A DNA stretch of 64,000 bases from Allium sativum (taxonomy: Eukaryota; Streptophyta; Magnoliopsida; Asparagales; Amaryllidaceae): assembly GCA_030737875.1 (NCBI GenBank), contig CM060924.1:152142197-152206196 (forward strand), given 5' to 3'. How positions within the stretch are numbered: the stretch's first letter is position 1; every line of letters starts with the position of its first letter. The notes beneath the pieces are model-generated. The model searched no databases. It was not told where the DNA came from and worked only from the letters and a program-made list of their open reading frames with translations. Made by a program: the position numbers and the translations under genes. This document shows positions 1 to 11,263 of the stretch, in pieces.

Positions 1-424
1 AATGACAAAGCAGACTACAGAAAATCGACCAACATAGAATAGGCCAGCCAGGTTGGACTGGGTTCGACCTGGCTCTGGACCAGGTCGACATGCCTGTCGA
101 CAGCCCTGTCGACCTGGTTAGACCAGGTCGACAGCCCAGTCGACCTGGGTGCCTTAGGCGGATGTTTTTCCGCCCTGGCCCATTGGGCCCCATTTTGGAA
201 TTTTAAACTGTTTTATTCTGTTTGAATTTTAAACTTAATTCAGAAACTTCCGAAGGCCATATCTTCTTCATACGGACTCCGTTTTTCGAAAACTCGAACT
301 CTATTTCGCGTATTTTTCCGAGACAAACGCAATGGCGTATCCCGTTTCCCCTAGTTCTTTGATTTGAAATTAATTATACTTTAATTTGTGAATTTCACAG
401 TTATAGAATTCGCGGGGTGTTACA
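1..424 (-). repeat. 3' LTR of element A (window-truncated)
   Basis: This is the part of the 3' LTR of element A that lies inside the window. It aligns base for base, without gaps, with 8394-8817, the end of the other LTR. Read on the minus strand it begins TGTAACACCCCGCG at 424, directly after a polypurine tract. I count five differences from the partner, at 297, 325, 337, 343 and 351. All are transitions and all fall in a 55-base stretch. Five GTCGAC sites starting at 84, 96, 108, 127 and 139 match those in the partner LTR. The rest of this LTR (about 2.85 kb) and the left target duplication lie outside the window. Confidence 0.93.
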
Positions 425-437
425 TTCTCCCCCACTT
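425..437 (-). other. Polypurine tract of element A
   Basis: On the minus strand the bases just before the 3' LTR read AAGTGGGGGAGAA. This purine run is where plus-strand DNA synthesis starts in LTR retrotransposons, and its contact with the LTR fixes the LTR start at 424. The same AAGTGGGGGAGA core is found in B(+) (11544-11557), B(-) (59636-59649) and A2 (28931-28944). Confidence 0.9.
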
Positions 438-990
438 AAAAGGATTTCGTCCCCGAAATCTTCAAGTTAGGAGGAATGCATATCCTAACATCCAATCATC
501 CATCTACTCATCCATCAAACACGAGCATCCATTGTCCTTAAAAGAATTCTAATGCTTCATGATCATATGCGAAGTGTGTGTGTACATAAACTTATCTAAT
601 GCAAAATCAGGCGGTCTACTGATTCAGTTGACCTCCTTAATGCGAATTATGTAAGTGCCATGAATCCATTATGTATGCAAATTTTCCTATTCATGACTCT
701 ACATGAGTGCACAGTCATTCAATACAAATGCAACATCCACATGACAACACATTAGAGTTCAACCATATACGAATGCAAACATATATGCATGTGCAATATG
801 AAGTGACTGAGCCGATCTAAACCCTAGATAGTGTGTGTATATGCAACCACGAGCAACCACTAGCAATCACTTGCAACCACTTGCAACCATCATCCATAAC
901 ATGTTTCAATTACATGTTTCCATCCAAAGGGTTTCTACCTAAAAGATAAGGTCGAGGAAATATACCTAAAAAGATAGATAAAAGCGCAAC
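438..990 (-). other. 3' non-coding tail of element A
   Basis: About 550 bases lie between the pol stop and the polypurine tract. No ORF is supported. The stretch has short direct repeats such as the AACCAC(T/G)AGCAA words near 845-890 and many ATGCA words. The equivalent tail of A2 (28945-29560) is recognisably similar, including the words about a gcggtctactgattca segment, so this tail is a family feature. Confidence 0.75.
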
Positions 991-3900
991 TTAAGGAAAA
1001 TGAAAGATCAAGGATGTACCCTCGAACAGAAAAGGGTAGGCAGTGCGTATTCTAGCTTCAGTTTCCCAAGTCGCGTCTCCCTCGGCGTCGCTCCACTGAA
1101 CTTTGACGAGCTTGACTTCGCGGTTGCGTAGCTTCTTCACTTCCGTTCCTAATATGCGGGTTGGAACTTTCCTTATGGTTGCTTCGCGTTCCACTTCGGC
1201 CTCTTCGAGGATATTTGGCTCTACCACTTCAGCAGACTCATGTAGACATTTTCGGGGATGTGAAACGTGAAAAACGTTGTGGACTCCAGCCAACTTCTCG
1301 GGTAGCTCTAATCTATAGGCCATTTTCCCAATTTTCTCGATGATAGGGAATGGCCCTACGAACCTTGGTGCTAGCTTTCCTGTGGTTCCAAAACGAACGA
1401 CGTTTCTTAGTGGTGATACCTTGAGAAAAACTCTGTCTCCAACCTCGAATTCAAGGTCGGTCCTTCTCTTGTCGGCATAGGACTTCTGTCTGTCTTGGGC
1501 CGTCTTCATCCTTCTTCGTATTAAGTCTACTTTCTCTGAAGTCTCTCGGATCATATCTGGTCCAAGTATGAGCTTATCAGTAGACTCCCACCAACAAGTG
1601 GGCGATCGGCACGGTCTTCCATATAAAGCTTCGAAGGGCGCCATTCCGATGGTTGCTTGATAGCTGTTGTTGTAGGCAAATTCCACCAAAGGAAGGTGAT
1701 CTTCCCATGTCCCTCCGAAGTCAAGGACGCATAGCCTTAAAAGGTCTTCCACAACTCTGTTCACTCTCTCTGTTTGGCCGTCGGTTTGGGGATGATAGGC
1801 TGTGCTCAAGCATAACTGCGTTCCTACTGCTTCTTGCAGACTCCGCCAAAACTCACTGGTGAAGATGGGGTCTCGGTCACTAACAATGCTAGATGGTATT
1901 CCATGGAGTCGAACGATTTCCTTAAGGTAAAGTGATGCTAGGGATGAGGCAGTTCTTTTACTTTTGACAGGTAAAAAGTGGGCGCTCTTAGTAAGCCTAT
2001 CCACTATTACCCAAATGCTAGTGTTGCCTCTCCTAGACCTAGGCAGCCCATCGATGAAGTCCATTGAGATGCTATCCCACTTCCACTGCGGGACCTCTAG
2101 AGGATGTAGTAGTCCGCCAGTCTTTTTCTGTTCCGCCTTAACCTGTTGGCACACCATACACTTAGAAACGAACTCTGCCACGTCCTTTTTCATGCCGTTC
2201 CAGAAGAAAGTCCTTTTTATGTCTTTGTACATTTTATCTCCGCCTGGGTGTATCGTCATCTTGGAGTGATGTGCTTCCTCGAGAACCTTCTTTATTAAAT
2301 CTTTTGCCTGTGGGACGCATAGTCTTCCGTCTCGCCTTAGCAAACCCTTATCGTCTATGGAGTAACTGTTGAGGTGACTTGAAGTCTCACCCCTAATTAG
2401 CCTATCAATTGTTTCCACAAGCTGAGGGTCTTCGCGTTGTGCTGTCCCTACTGAATCTACTAAAGTTGGGCGCACTTCGAGAGATGCTAGCAAGCCTGGT
2501 ACGAAATCGGAGGAAGGCCTAAAGTCGAAGCTGGCTATAAACTCTAGGCTTTGTCTTTCAACAAACAACGGGCTTAGGGTCAATTTCTTTCGGCTCAACG
2601 CGTCTGCTACTACGTTGCCTTTGCCCGGAGTGTAGGAGATTTCGAAATCGTACGAGGCAAGAAACACCATCCATCTTTGTTGCCTCAAGTTAAGATCCTT
2701 CTGCGAGAAAAGATATTTCAACAATTTATGGTCAGTGTAAAGTTCAAACTTCTCACCTAGGAGATAGTGTCGCCAAGACTTGAGTGCAAAGACGATGGCG
2801 GCTAACTCAAGATCGTGGGTTGGGTAGTTCTTTTCATGCACCTTCAACTGCCTTCCGCCATAAGCTACTACCCTTCCTTCTTGCATTAAGACGGCGCCTA
2901 GCCCTGTCCCACATGCATCCGTATAAACAGTGAACATCTTGCTCCCATCTGGCAGCGTCAAAACTGGGGCTGTTGTGAGAGCCCTTTTCAGTCGTTGGAA
3001 AGCAAACTCGCAATCCAAGTCCCAATTAAACACTAGATTCTTCTTGGTCAATTTCGTGAGCGGAGCTGAGATTTTCGCAAAATCCCTTATAAACTTTCGA
3101 TAGAAACCCGCTAGTCCTAGAAAGCTTCGGACCTCAGTTGCATTCCTTGGTGTCTTCCAATCCTGTACCGCCACTACCTTAGCAGGGTCCACTGCTAACC
3201 CTTGTTTGGATACTATGTGCCCAAGGAACCTCACCTCTTCTCTCCAAAAGTGGCATTTGGAGAATTTGGCTTTTAGTTGATGGACTCGCAAAGTTTCCAT
3301 GATTGCCCTTAAGTGTTGAGCATGATCCTCTTCACTCTTTGAGAAGATAAGGATATCATCTACGAAGACCACTACGAATTTGTTGAGGAAATCTCTAAAT
3401 ACCCTACTCATCAGGTCCACGAAGTAAGCAGGTGCATTTGTCAAGCCGAAAGGCATGACAAGCCATTCAAAGAAGCCGTCTGGGGTTCTGAACGCCGTTT
3501 TATCGATGCTATCTTCAGCCACCCTTAGCTGATGAAAACCGGTTGCTAAATCGAGTTGGGAGAAAACAGACGCTCCTACAAGCTGGTCAAACAAATCGTC
3601 AATTCTAGGGAGAGGGTGCCTATTCTTTTTCGTTAGCTTGTTGAGCTCCCTATAGTCAACACATAGACGGAGTGATCCATCCGCCTTTGTAGCGAACACC
3701 ACTGGAGCGCCCCATTCTGAAATGCTCCTCCTAATGAACCCCTTTTCTAGAAGCTCTTTAATCTGTTTACTGAGCTCTTTCCTTTCCCGTGGAGCCATGT
3801 GTCTAACGGGCAACGCAACGGGCTTTGCATTATCTACAAGATATATGCGGAAGTCTATGTCCCGCTTCGGAGGCAAGCCCTTCACCTCTTCAAAGACATC

Positions 3901-4446
3901 CGGATATTCCCGGACCACTCTAACTGATTGCAAATTTTCAACAGAGGCATCTAGCGATTCAAGATAACTAAGCATAACCGCATACGAGGGATTACAAGAA
4001 ATTTCCAAAGTATTACCGAGCTGGGTTAGGAGCCTAACAACCCTTTTCTCACAATCAAGGATGGCCCCATTACTGGATAGCCAATCCATAACCAAGATCA
4101 AACCATAACCCGAAAAGCCCAAAACAAAGGCACTACATTGAAATTCTACACTTAGAATAGAAATTTTCAATCCCAAACAGATCATAGACAAATGAGCTGG
4201 GCCCCCAATTGGGTTTGAAACAATTAAGGGGTCCTCTACCAAACTAGTTTTTAGGTGCAGAGATTCTACTAAAGCAGACGAGATAAAGGAGTGTGATGCA
4301 CCAGAATCAAATAAAGTGCGAACGGGGTGATCATAAAGATAAACTACGCTTTCTACAGAAGTATTTATACCTCGCTGTTGCAGAGGTGGCGCTTCCAGCA
4401 CATGAACCTGTGCCCCTGGGGTGGATCCAGCCCTCTGCCCCTGTCC
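991..4446 (-). CDS. pol: Pol polyprotein of element A: protease, RT, RNase H, integrase, chromodomain
   Basis: This frame is open from 4446 to a stop at 991-993 and has no internal stop. It continues the gag frame after one TGA at 4447-4449. The first possible start-like codon is GTG at 4401, so pol is probably made as part of gag-pol. Residues below are counted from that GTG. The protease has DSG at 32-34. Reverse transcriptase has the FVDD active site near 345. RNase H starts at YTDACG near 490 and ends at the ADALSR motif. Integrase has the HH..CC zinc-binding part near 710-755, then a catalytic D in MDFIDG, D in VSDRDP and E in [13 protein letters not shown] motif (FVGPFPI) follows. The C-terminus has a chromodomain-like segment, [13 protein letters not shown]. 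This order and the chromodomain identify a Ty3/gypsy chromovirus. With 3.3 kb LTRs it fits the Tekay/Del clade. Chromodomains guide integrase to chromatin. All catalytic residues I looked for are present. Confidence 0.93.
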   Translation of the reverse strand, partial: GQGQRAGSTPGAQVHVLEAPPLQQRGINTSVESVVYLYDHPVRTLFDSGASHSFISSALVESLHLKTSLVEDPLIVSNPIGGPAHLSMICLGLKISILSVEFQCSAFVLGFSGYGLILVMDWLSSNGAILDCEKRVVRLLTQLGNTLEISCNPSYAVMLSYLESLDASVENLQSVRVVREYPDVFEEVKGLPPKRDIDFRIYLVDNAKPVALPVRHMAPRERKELSKQIKELLEKGFIRRSISEWGAPVVFATKADGSLRLCVDYRELNKLTKKNRHPLPRIDDLFDQLVGASVFSQLDLATGFHQLRVAEDSIDKTAFRTPDGFFEWLVMPFGLTNAPAYFVDLMSRVFRDFLNKFVVVFVDDILIFSKSEEDHAQHLRAIMETLRVHQLKAKFSKCHFWREEVRFLGHIVSKQGLAVDPAKVVAVQDWKTPRNATEVRSFLGLAGFYRKFIRDFAKISAPLTKLTKKNLVFNWDLDCEFAFQRLKRALTTAPVLTLPDGSKMFTVYTDACGTGLGAVLMQEGRVVAYGGRQLKVHEKNYPTHDLELAAIVFALKSWRHYLLGEKFELYTDHKLLKYLFSQKDLNLRQQRWMVFLASYDFEISYTPGKGNVVADALSRKKLTLSPLFVERQSLEFIASFDFRPSSDFVPGLLASLEVRPTLVDSVGTAQREDPQLVETIDRLIRGETSSHLNSYSIDDKGLLRRDGRLCVPQAKDLIKKVLEEAHHSKMTIHPGGDKMYKDIKRTFFWNGMKKDVAEFVSKCMVCQQVKAEQKKTGGLLHPLEVPQWKWDSISMDFIDGLPRSRRGNTSIWVIVDRLTKSAHFLPVKSKRTASSLASLYLKEIVRLHGIPSSIVSDRDPIFTSEFWRSLQEAVGTQLCLSTAYHPQTDGQTERVNRVVEDLLRLCVLDFGGTWEDHLPLVEFAYNNSYQATIGMAPFEALYGRPCRSPTCWWESTDKLILGPDMIRETSEKVDLIRRRMKTAQDRQKSYADKRRTDLEFEVGDRVFLKVSPLRNVVRFGTTGKLAPRFVGPFPIIEKIGKMAYRLELPEKLAGVHNVFHVSHPRKCLHESAEVVEPNILEEAEVEREATIRKVPTRILGTEVKKLRNREVKLVKVQWSDAEGDATWETEARIRTAYPFLFEGTSLIFHFP

Positions 4447-5355
4447 TCATTTCTTTGGGCAGTTCTTAGCCCTATGGCCTGTCTCACCGCAAGAAAAGCA
4501 CCCACCATTCTCCTTGGCCTTCTTTTTCCGGCAGTCCTTTACTAAGTGCCCCACTTTGCCACAGAAATTGCACTTCCTCTTCTCTTTGTTGCCTTTCCCG
4601 CCCTTCTTAAAGTCTGTCTTCTTAGGCTGCAAACCCTCTTTCTTCCCTTGAGAGCTTTCTGCCTTTGTCTCCTTCTTGCCCTTATCCTCTTCATTCAGCA
4701 ATGCCATTTGCACCAATCTTTCATACGTGGCTCCCATGGGTATATGGGTCATGGCCAAACTGTGTAATGGCTCATTCAACCCTTTGACGAAAAGGAGAGC
4801 CTTCTTGTGCGGGGTGTTGACTAGGTCAAGCCCAAACCTAGCCAGCTCATCGAACTGATTCACATATTCTCTGACTGTCTTGTCCCCTTGTTTAAGAAAT
4901 AAGAATTTTTCCAACTGCAAACTTCTTTCCGCATCTGAGAGAAATTTAGTCTCAAACCTTGCCCTAAAGTCCTCCCATGTCTCAGCATTAGTGACTTCCC
5001 ACCAGTAGGAAGCCTCGCCCTTCAATAACCACACTGCCAATTGTACTTTTTGTCTATCCTCTACCTCAAAGATGATGAATAGGTCCTCCGTTTCTTTCAG
5101 CCAATTTCTAGCTGCCACGAAGGACTCAGTTCCATGGAAATCCCTTCCTCCCATAGCTTTAAAATCTTTACATATCTTAGCAAAAGTGTTTCCCCGTGGA
5201 GGAGGTGGAGGAAAAGGTGCCGCTGCAGCTGGATGATTTCCGGCAGCTGGGGGAGGAGGAACGGTAGGACCTGGCTGAGTGGCTCTTGCTTCTAAGAACC
5301 GTCTAAACCAACCAGGTATTGGCACCCCTTCCGGCAAGTTAAGATCTTCGGACAT
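4447..5355 (-). CDS. gag: Gag (capsid-nucleocapsid) protein of element A
   Basis: The gene encodes 302 residues from ATG at 5355 to TGA at 4447. It makes the particle shell that packages element RNA. The N-terminus is proline-rich (PPPPAAGN and FPPPPPRGN near 34-55). The retrotransposon gag core follows, with recognisable words AVWLLKGEASYWW and EYVNQFDELARFG. A lysine-rich linker precedes two CCHC zinc knuckles, CNFCGKVGHLVKDC and CFSCGETGHRAKNC, at the C-terminus. Two zinc knuckles suit binding of the RNA. Pol is in the same frame (starts differ by 954 bases, a multiple of three), so only the TGA divides them. In most elements of this clade gag-pol is one ORF. The stop may be a CGA-to-TGA change at a methylated CpG, or a readthrough signal. 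The start lies 174 bases inside the primer-binding site. Confidence 0.93.
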   Translation of the reverse strand: MSEDLNLPEGVPIPGWFRRFLEARATQPGPTVPPPPAAGNHPAAAAPFPPPPPRGNTFAKICKDFKAMGGRDFHGTESFVAARNWLKETEDLFIIFEVEDRQKVQLAVWLLKGEASYWWEVTNAETWEDFRARFETKFLSDAERSLQLEKFLFLKQGDKTVREYVNQFDELARFGLDLVNTPHKKALLFVKGLNEPLHSLAMTHIPMGATYERLVQMALLNEEDKGKKETKAESSQGKKEGLQPKKTDFKKGGKGNKEKRKCNFCGKVGHLVKDCRKKKAKENGGCFSCGETGHRAKNCPKK

Positions 5356-5529
5356 GCTGAAACAAAAAGGATAGATTCAAAACGAAGGATAAGAGATAGT
5401 ACCTATGGCTTTGGGGAGTGGACTTTGCCTTTTTAAAATAAAAATAATATTTTTCTTTAAAAATGCTTCTTTAAATTTCCTTTTTAAAAATAATTTTTCA
5501 AAACTTTTTATCTTATCTGGTAAACCTAT
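5356..5529 (-). other. Short leader between PBS and gag of element A
   Basis: The leader spans 174 bases between the primer-binding site and the gag ATG. It is A/T-rich, with runs of T and A at 5435-5520. I see no upstream ATG ORF of note on the minus strand. A2 has a similar leader at about 30840-31068, including the shared words around ATGGCTTTGGGGA on the plus strand. Confidence 0.7.
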
Positions 5530-5541
5530 GCTCTGATACCA
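5530..5541 (-). other. Primer-binding site of element A (initiator tRNA-Met)
   Basis: The minus strand reads TGGTATCAGAGC, the standard plant primer-binding site complementary to the 3' end of initiator tRNA-Met. It sits two bases inside the 5' LTR end (5544). It fixes that boundary and shows this LTR is the 5' LTR. Confidence 0.93.
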
Positions 5542-8290
5542 AGTGAAACACCCCACCTCCATTAGGGTCACTCTCAAAGGGAATGCCCTAATTTTGGTGG
5601 AGGTTTATAAGTATAAGTCACAGATATACAAGACAGATATAAGAACACATATTTGTAAATAGCGGAAAATCAACAAACTTTTATTTCATGAAAGCAAATA
5701 CGTGCTACAACAACATCACCATAATTGTTTTACATCTTTCCCAAAAACATAACACTTTCATAATCTGTCTTAATTACATTATTTAAAGAAGCATAAATAA
5801 AACATAGATAAACTGCAAAAGCCCCATAGAGTTTGTCCAAAGCCATAGTTTCAAACGAAAAGGTCCAAGCAATACATTTCTCTTCTTCAAGCTGGATGTT
5901 AAGGCTGGTCAAGCTGCAGTGTTCCCTCCCTGTGGACCTGGGGGGGGGGGGAACGGAAGAAAAGAAGACGAAAGAAAAGTAGAGTCAGACATAAAGCCTG
6001 AGTAAGTCTAGTACTATTCTGTCTATGAATAAAGAACTGGGTATGATAAGTATAAACAAGAAGTGGGAAAGCACTATAAACTTGGTTAAGTTGTCTAGGG
6101 TCGAATATGCTATCGTACCCCATGTTAATCTCTGAACCCATATAAACTAGTTTCCAACTGGCACCCCATAATCAGGGTGACGTGATCCATTCTATGATGA
6201 TCGGCTCCTACTCACATAGTTACATGTGTCTTACGGCCCCCGATGTTGTAGTTACCTATGCTGGTCCCACCATGGGGTATATCAAGTTCCATGGCGGCGG
6301 CCCAACACAACCTTAGAATGCACAGGTATGCTACTGGTGCCCATTGCTTTATTTTTCTGCGCCGGAGTGTGTGCACGCCCGCACCCCGTTAGAACCTACA
6401 CTGCTACACCACCGCCGTCGATTTGACCTCTTACAATCAGCCCAGTAATCGTGCCCTACCCTGCCTAGTTTCAAGGTATCCTGATACACCTTCTAGGGTT
6501 ACTGCTGAAAAGGGTCCCCCGTTACTAGGTTTTCTATCTCTAGCCAACATGCTAAGTTGATTAAGTGTTTTCTAACCTAACCCCCACCAGTCCGTTTAGT
6601 TTAGCATGTTCCATTTTGATTAAGTCTTTAGTTCACTTAATCCTAACAATCCTGACTCAGCCTTAATTGTCTTATTAAGGCCCTGACCTCTCATATTAGA
6701 CAGGTATTGTTGTGGCTACCGGTTGCTGGTTGGTTCCGGGCAGTCTTACGCCACAACTCAGTCTAACCTCGGGTCCTTATTGGGCTCCATGTTTAACCTC
6801 CCACATTGGATAGGTATTGTTGTGACTACTGGACAGCCGGGCGGTTCCGGGCAGGTTTACATCACAACTCAATCCAACCTCGGGTTAAACACATCGTATG
6901 TTCTACATTTACATATTTTGTCTTTCTTCTTTATTCTCTTATATGTAAATATTTGAGGCCCATTATTAAGTTAATGGTATAAAGGTTACACCAATCATGG
7001 GCCCAACCCATACTTGAATTTGGGCCCTTCTATTTTATATTTTCATTCATTAGTAATTTTAACCCAACGTTATTTTCCTCCGTTTAACACGTCCGTTTAT
7101 TATGTATATGTTGGGCTTAGCCTTTTTAAGCCCAACTTAGCCATGCGAAAAGGGGAGGCTTAAAGCGTGATTACATACACGAAAAGGGGAATGTGAACGC
7201 ATGAACTTGCAATATGACGTTGGAAATACAAAATAGAAACTGGTGTACTTGCATAGTAGTGACATATACTTTGGTCATAAAGCATAAGTGACATAAATCA
7301 AAGCATGTAAACTTGTAGTTAAGTTAAGAATATCACTATCGACACGTAGGCTTTAACTACAACATAAACCTATATTTTTATTCTGGCATAATGTCAAACA
7401 TAAGCAAATCATGTTCATAAGACTACTACATGTTTACAAAGGTGTCTACTTTTGTGACTAATACAAAAGTATAGTTAAATTTGTTCACATAACCATGGCA
7501 TAAATATTTCTAACATGAAATCATGATTTTTACTTTAGTCATGCAAACTTGCAAAAAAAGGGATTTTGAATCTAACCTAGCTATGTACCACATATGTCAT
7601 CGTATAATTCTTGTAAACAATATAGATTTAATTATGCAAAATATCAATCATAGCCTAGTCATATTCATAAGTTTGCAAATAGGTTTTCTAGTACAAAAGC
7701 ATGACTTAATACATAGATCATGATGCCAAATTTTCAACATAATTTCATATGGACTATGATAACCCAAACTTATTCCAATTACTTCACAAAAATGATGTTT
7801 GCATTAAAATACACATTATGATGGCATAGTAGCAAAACCCCAAACTTGCATGAGTTTCAATTATACATGTAGCTTCAACAAGGATTACATAATTTGCGAA
7901 TATTCCAAACGTATACTTGCATAAAACTACCGCATGTAGTTTTTCATAATTGAATAACATAATTCGAGAATATCCAAACGTATACAATATTCCAAATCGA
8001 TAAGAATCATAGTAACGCACAAATTATGAATTATTTTTCACCACAAATCAAGTATACAAACCAACCCAATTATTTGTTCATACCAAAATAATACTCTACT
8101 TACAATGGTGAGGCGAATTCTCAAATTTAGGGATTTGAAGATGCGGTTTGATTTGATTGAGTTGCTTTATGCCTTAGAATTTGCCTCCTAATCCTCTCTC
8201 CAATTGGTGGCTACCCCTAGTCGTTCCTCAGCAACATGGCGGCTTTGTTCTTATTTTTGAATGAATAGATTAGGGTTGAGTCTAGGGTCC

Positions 8291-8300
8291 TTTTTATAGG
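8291..8300 (-). promoter_or_regulatory. TATA box of the element A LTR
   Basis: The minus strand reads CCTATAAAAA followed by GGACC, a good TATA box. The only other A-family copy with this promoter half in view, A3, has CTATAAATA at 61826-61834, in the same position relative to the GTCGAC array. RNA would start about 30 bases downstream, near 8260-8265. Confidence 0.6.
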
Positions 8301-8476
8301 GGTAATGAACTGATTAGGGCCATTGATGTTGCTTGGATTGATCGTAGCCATTCATCCTAAGGAGAGACCAATTAGAGCTTGCCACCTAGCCCTAATGACA
8401 AAGCAGACTACAGAAAATCGACCAACATAGAATAGGCCAGCCAGGTTGGACTGGGTTCGACCTGGCTCTGGACCAG

Positions 8477-8537
8477 GTCGACATGCCTGTCGACAGCCCT
8501 GTCGACCTGGTTAGACCAGGTCGACAGCCCAGTCGAC
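8477..8537 (-). repeat. GTCGAC site array upstream of the LTR promoter
   Basis: Five GTCGAC palindromes start at 8477, 8489, 8501, 8520 and 8532. Spacing is 12, 12, 19 and 12 bases. The array lies 180-240 bases upstream of the TATA box on the minus strand. The other LTR of this element has the same five sites. A3 has six at exactly 12-base spacing (61609-61674). Confidence 0.85.
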
Positions 8538-8817
8538 CTGGGTGCCTTAGGCGGATGTTTTTCCGCCCTGGCCCATTGGGCCCCATTTTGGAATTTTAAA
8601 CTGTTTTATTCTGTTTGAATTTTAAACTTAATTCAGAAACTTCCGAAGGCCATATCTTCTTCATACGGACTCCGTTTTTCGAAAACTCGGACTCTATTTC
8701 GCGTATTTTTCCGAGACGAACGCAATGGCATATCCTGTTTCCCTTAGTTCTTTGATTTGAAATTAATTATACTTTAATTTGTGAATTTCACAGTTATAGA
8801 ATTCGCGGGGTGTTACA

Positions 8818-10429
8818 ACCGACGATCTCCACATTGGATAGATGGGTGCTACTGATGCTCGTGATTGGAGTAGCTGCCTTGAAGGAGCTAAGGTAGTAAC
8901 CGTCTGAACATATTGTTGATTGTGCAGATATGCGAGGAATTGGTGACTCCGGTTTCGTTCAAACCCAGAACGAACTTGTAAATGGACTCTGTGTCTGACA
9001 TTGGATTTTGTTTTGTGCTGATTGATCTCTGTTAAATATATATCTGTTTGGCGGTGGAGAATTTATTCTCTTGCTTAACGCCCTTCTCTGAGACGTGAGA
9101 GCTCAGAGGTTATATATAGATAGAAATCAGTCGCATGGAGTGGATTTCCTGTGTGGCACGCCTAAGTGGCATGTGATCAAGGCTTCTGTGCAAAGCAAAG
9201 TCTTGTGGTTGATGATCAAAGCACGGTCTATGTGACGTAGCTTTGTGTATAGCGTGGATTCACGAGCCTCACACCTCGGTATGAGTCAAAAACGGGAGAA
9301 GGACCGCTGGGAGAGCACGACGCTTCTTTCTAGCTCTGGTGGTGTCAGTGTCCTACTAGCCCTGACATTTATATATACTTTTCACCTGTGTGCTTGTTGG
9401 AATGCGAGGCGCCTCGATTATAGGTCTGTAAGGACCGGGAAGCGTGTGTTCAGGAATAACTGATCCTCAAAAGTAAGAGAGGACCTGCCGAGCCGATTCC
9501 AAGGACCGCTGTGTGCGATCCTGGGACATTTGCTAGAGTGTCTCGAACGGAGAGGATCTTGCCCCTTGCCTCGACTCATGATGGAATCCAATTTCCAATA
9601 CGAAATTTCGGATGTGATTGTATTACTAGTATGGCGACATAGTGGTATGGATCATTTATGCCACCTATGATTAACATTTATGATTGAAATCGCTTTTGAA
9701 ACATATATGCACTAGTGATAATATCAAACACTTTTGTTTTATTCGTATGAAGCATTTTTGGCCATTATAAGGTAAAAACTCTATCCTCTGGCTTGCGTTG
9801 CGTTGTGTGATGGGACCTGAGTCTTATAATGGCTTCATTTTGATAAAAAGCATTGCGATGATTTAACTGTGTACTTTATTTTATGCACTAGCACTCATTG
9901 GAGTAAACCCGTTCCGCGAAAGTGGCGTGGTCCTTTGATTTGCCTTATTATTGTTGTTAATAAGTTAAGTAGATTTCTCATACCAGTCCCATGACTGACT
10001 CGTAGTTTGTTTCACCTTGCAAACTCGGGTGCCCTTATTTTCACACAGGCAGCCTAGTTACAGGTATCTGGCGCACTTTTGGCTATGGCGAGGCTTGACT
10101 ACATCGAGTAGACTTTGACTCTTTCCGCCATTATTGTATCTATATTATGATTCCGCCATTGGCGATGTAGACTGATATTTATTTTGTGTACTCTTTATGT
10201 ATGATTTCGCCTCTGGCGATGGTGACTGATTATGTATTATTATGCACTAAGTATTATCCTGTACTGTGCTCTCTGATGTGTTGATATCTATATGATTCCG
10301 CTGTCATATGTGTGTAAATCATTCTATTTTATGTTTTCGCTATTATCTGTGATCCGTTAATGATGATTAATGTGTTATATTCCAATGATTATCCTTAACA
10401 CCGTGGTACGGGGTTTTGGGATCGTCACA
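8818..10429 (+). repeat. 3' portion of a B2-family LTR
   Basis: This stretch matches the 3' half of the B2 LTR seen on the minus strand at 18588-19990, for example around TGATTGATCTCTGTTAAATA and GGCGGTGGAGAATTTATTC. It also resembles B LTRs more weakly, sharing words such as CCAGTCCCATGACTGAC. It ends GATCGTCACA at 10429, which looks like an LTR terminus, and no PBS follows. It is therefore a 3' LTR or solo LTR. Element A interrupts it on the left. To its right the sequence continues as the B(+) 5' LTR, so it appears to be inserted in B(+). No coding content. Confidence 0.7.
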
Positions 10430-11261
10430 AAGGAGCTCCTCCCTAGCCTTGACTCATGATGGAAACCCAATTTCCAATACGAACTCACGGATTTGACTGT
10501 ATTACTAGTACGGAGGCATAATATATGGGTACCTATGCTTCCTAGGATTGATATATTATGATTGAAATGTTTTATTAAAACATATACACACTAATAATAA
10601 TATCGTTTTTACGTATTTATCATCTTTTAATCACCATAAGGTAAAACTCTATCCTCTGGTGACCATAAGGTAAAACTCTATCCTCTGGTGTGCGTTGCAT
10701 TGTGTGATGGGACCTGAGTCTTATGGTGGTTTCATTTTTCTTAAAAGCATTGCGTTGTTTTGACGATTCACTTAAGTTATGCACAACAATCCATTAGAGT
10801 AAACTCGTTCCGCTAATGACTTGCCTTATTACTAGTAGTTATGTTAGTTAAGAATTCTCACACCAGTCCCATGACTGACCCGTTGTTTGTTTCCACCTTT
10901 GCAAACTCGGGTGCCCTCTTTTCTACACGGACAGTCGAGTAGTTGTCTACAGGTTTACCTCCTGAGCAGGATTCTGTATTGGAGCTTAAAGCTGTGTTCA
11001 GAGCATAGAAAAGTCTTCCGCTATATTAGTTTTTGTTCCGTGGCAATGTATTATAATTTATTGTAAAAATTTTTTTTTGCTATAATATAATTCGATGTAC
11101 TCTGATATTTTGTACTCTGATGCAAACATTTTGTACTGTTTACAAAAGTCTGCTGTTTTTGTTCTGATGTGTTGTATTCCCAAAGTTAATGTACTCGGGA
11201 TTTGAACGGTCTTGTTCGATTTTGCGATCAATCGGGTCGGGCGAAATCCTCGGTCGTTACA
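10430..11261 (+). repeat. 5' LTR of element B(+), 3' remnant
   Basis: This matches the end of the 3' LTR (about 17154-17967) with a rough divergence of 4-5%. It ends CGTTACA at 11261, two bases before the PBS. It has a 13-base extra segment near 10530 and a local duplication of about 28 bases at 10634-10690 (the CCTCTGGTG unit twice), where the 3' LTR has one copy. The rest of this LTR is displaced to the left by the nested B2 and A insertions. Confidence 0.85.
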
Positions 11262-11263
11262 GT

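Larger units (their letters stand above)
5544..8817 (-). repeat. 5' LTR of element A, 3274 bp
   Basis: On the minus strand it starts TGTAACACCCCGCG (8817) and ends GGGGTGTTTCA (5544), giving near-perfect short inverted ends and TG..CA termini. The PBS follows directly. It holds the promoter (TATA at 8291-8300), five GTCGAC sites upstream of the TATA, a paired conserved module at about 6670-6890 and a run of 12 G at 5941-5952. Apparent ORFs inside it are short and unconserved, so the 3.27 kb is non-coding. The right flank is ACCGA at 8818-8822, a candidate 5-bp target duplication that cannot be checked because the left flank is outside the window. Confidence 0.92.

Noticed and set aside
2834..3025. 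Small ORFs inside element A gag-pol on either strand
   Set aside because: Shadows of the real reading frame.
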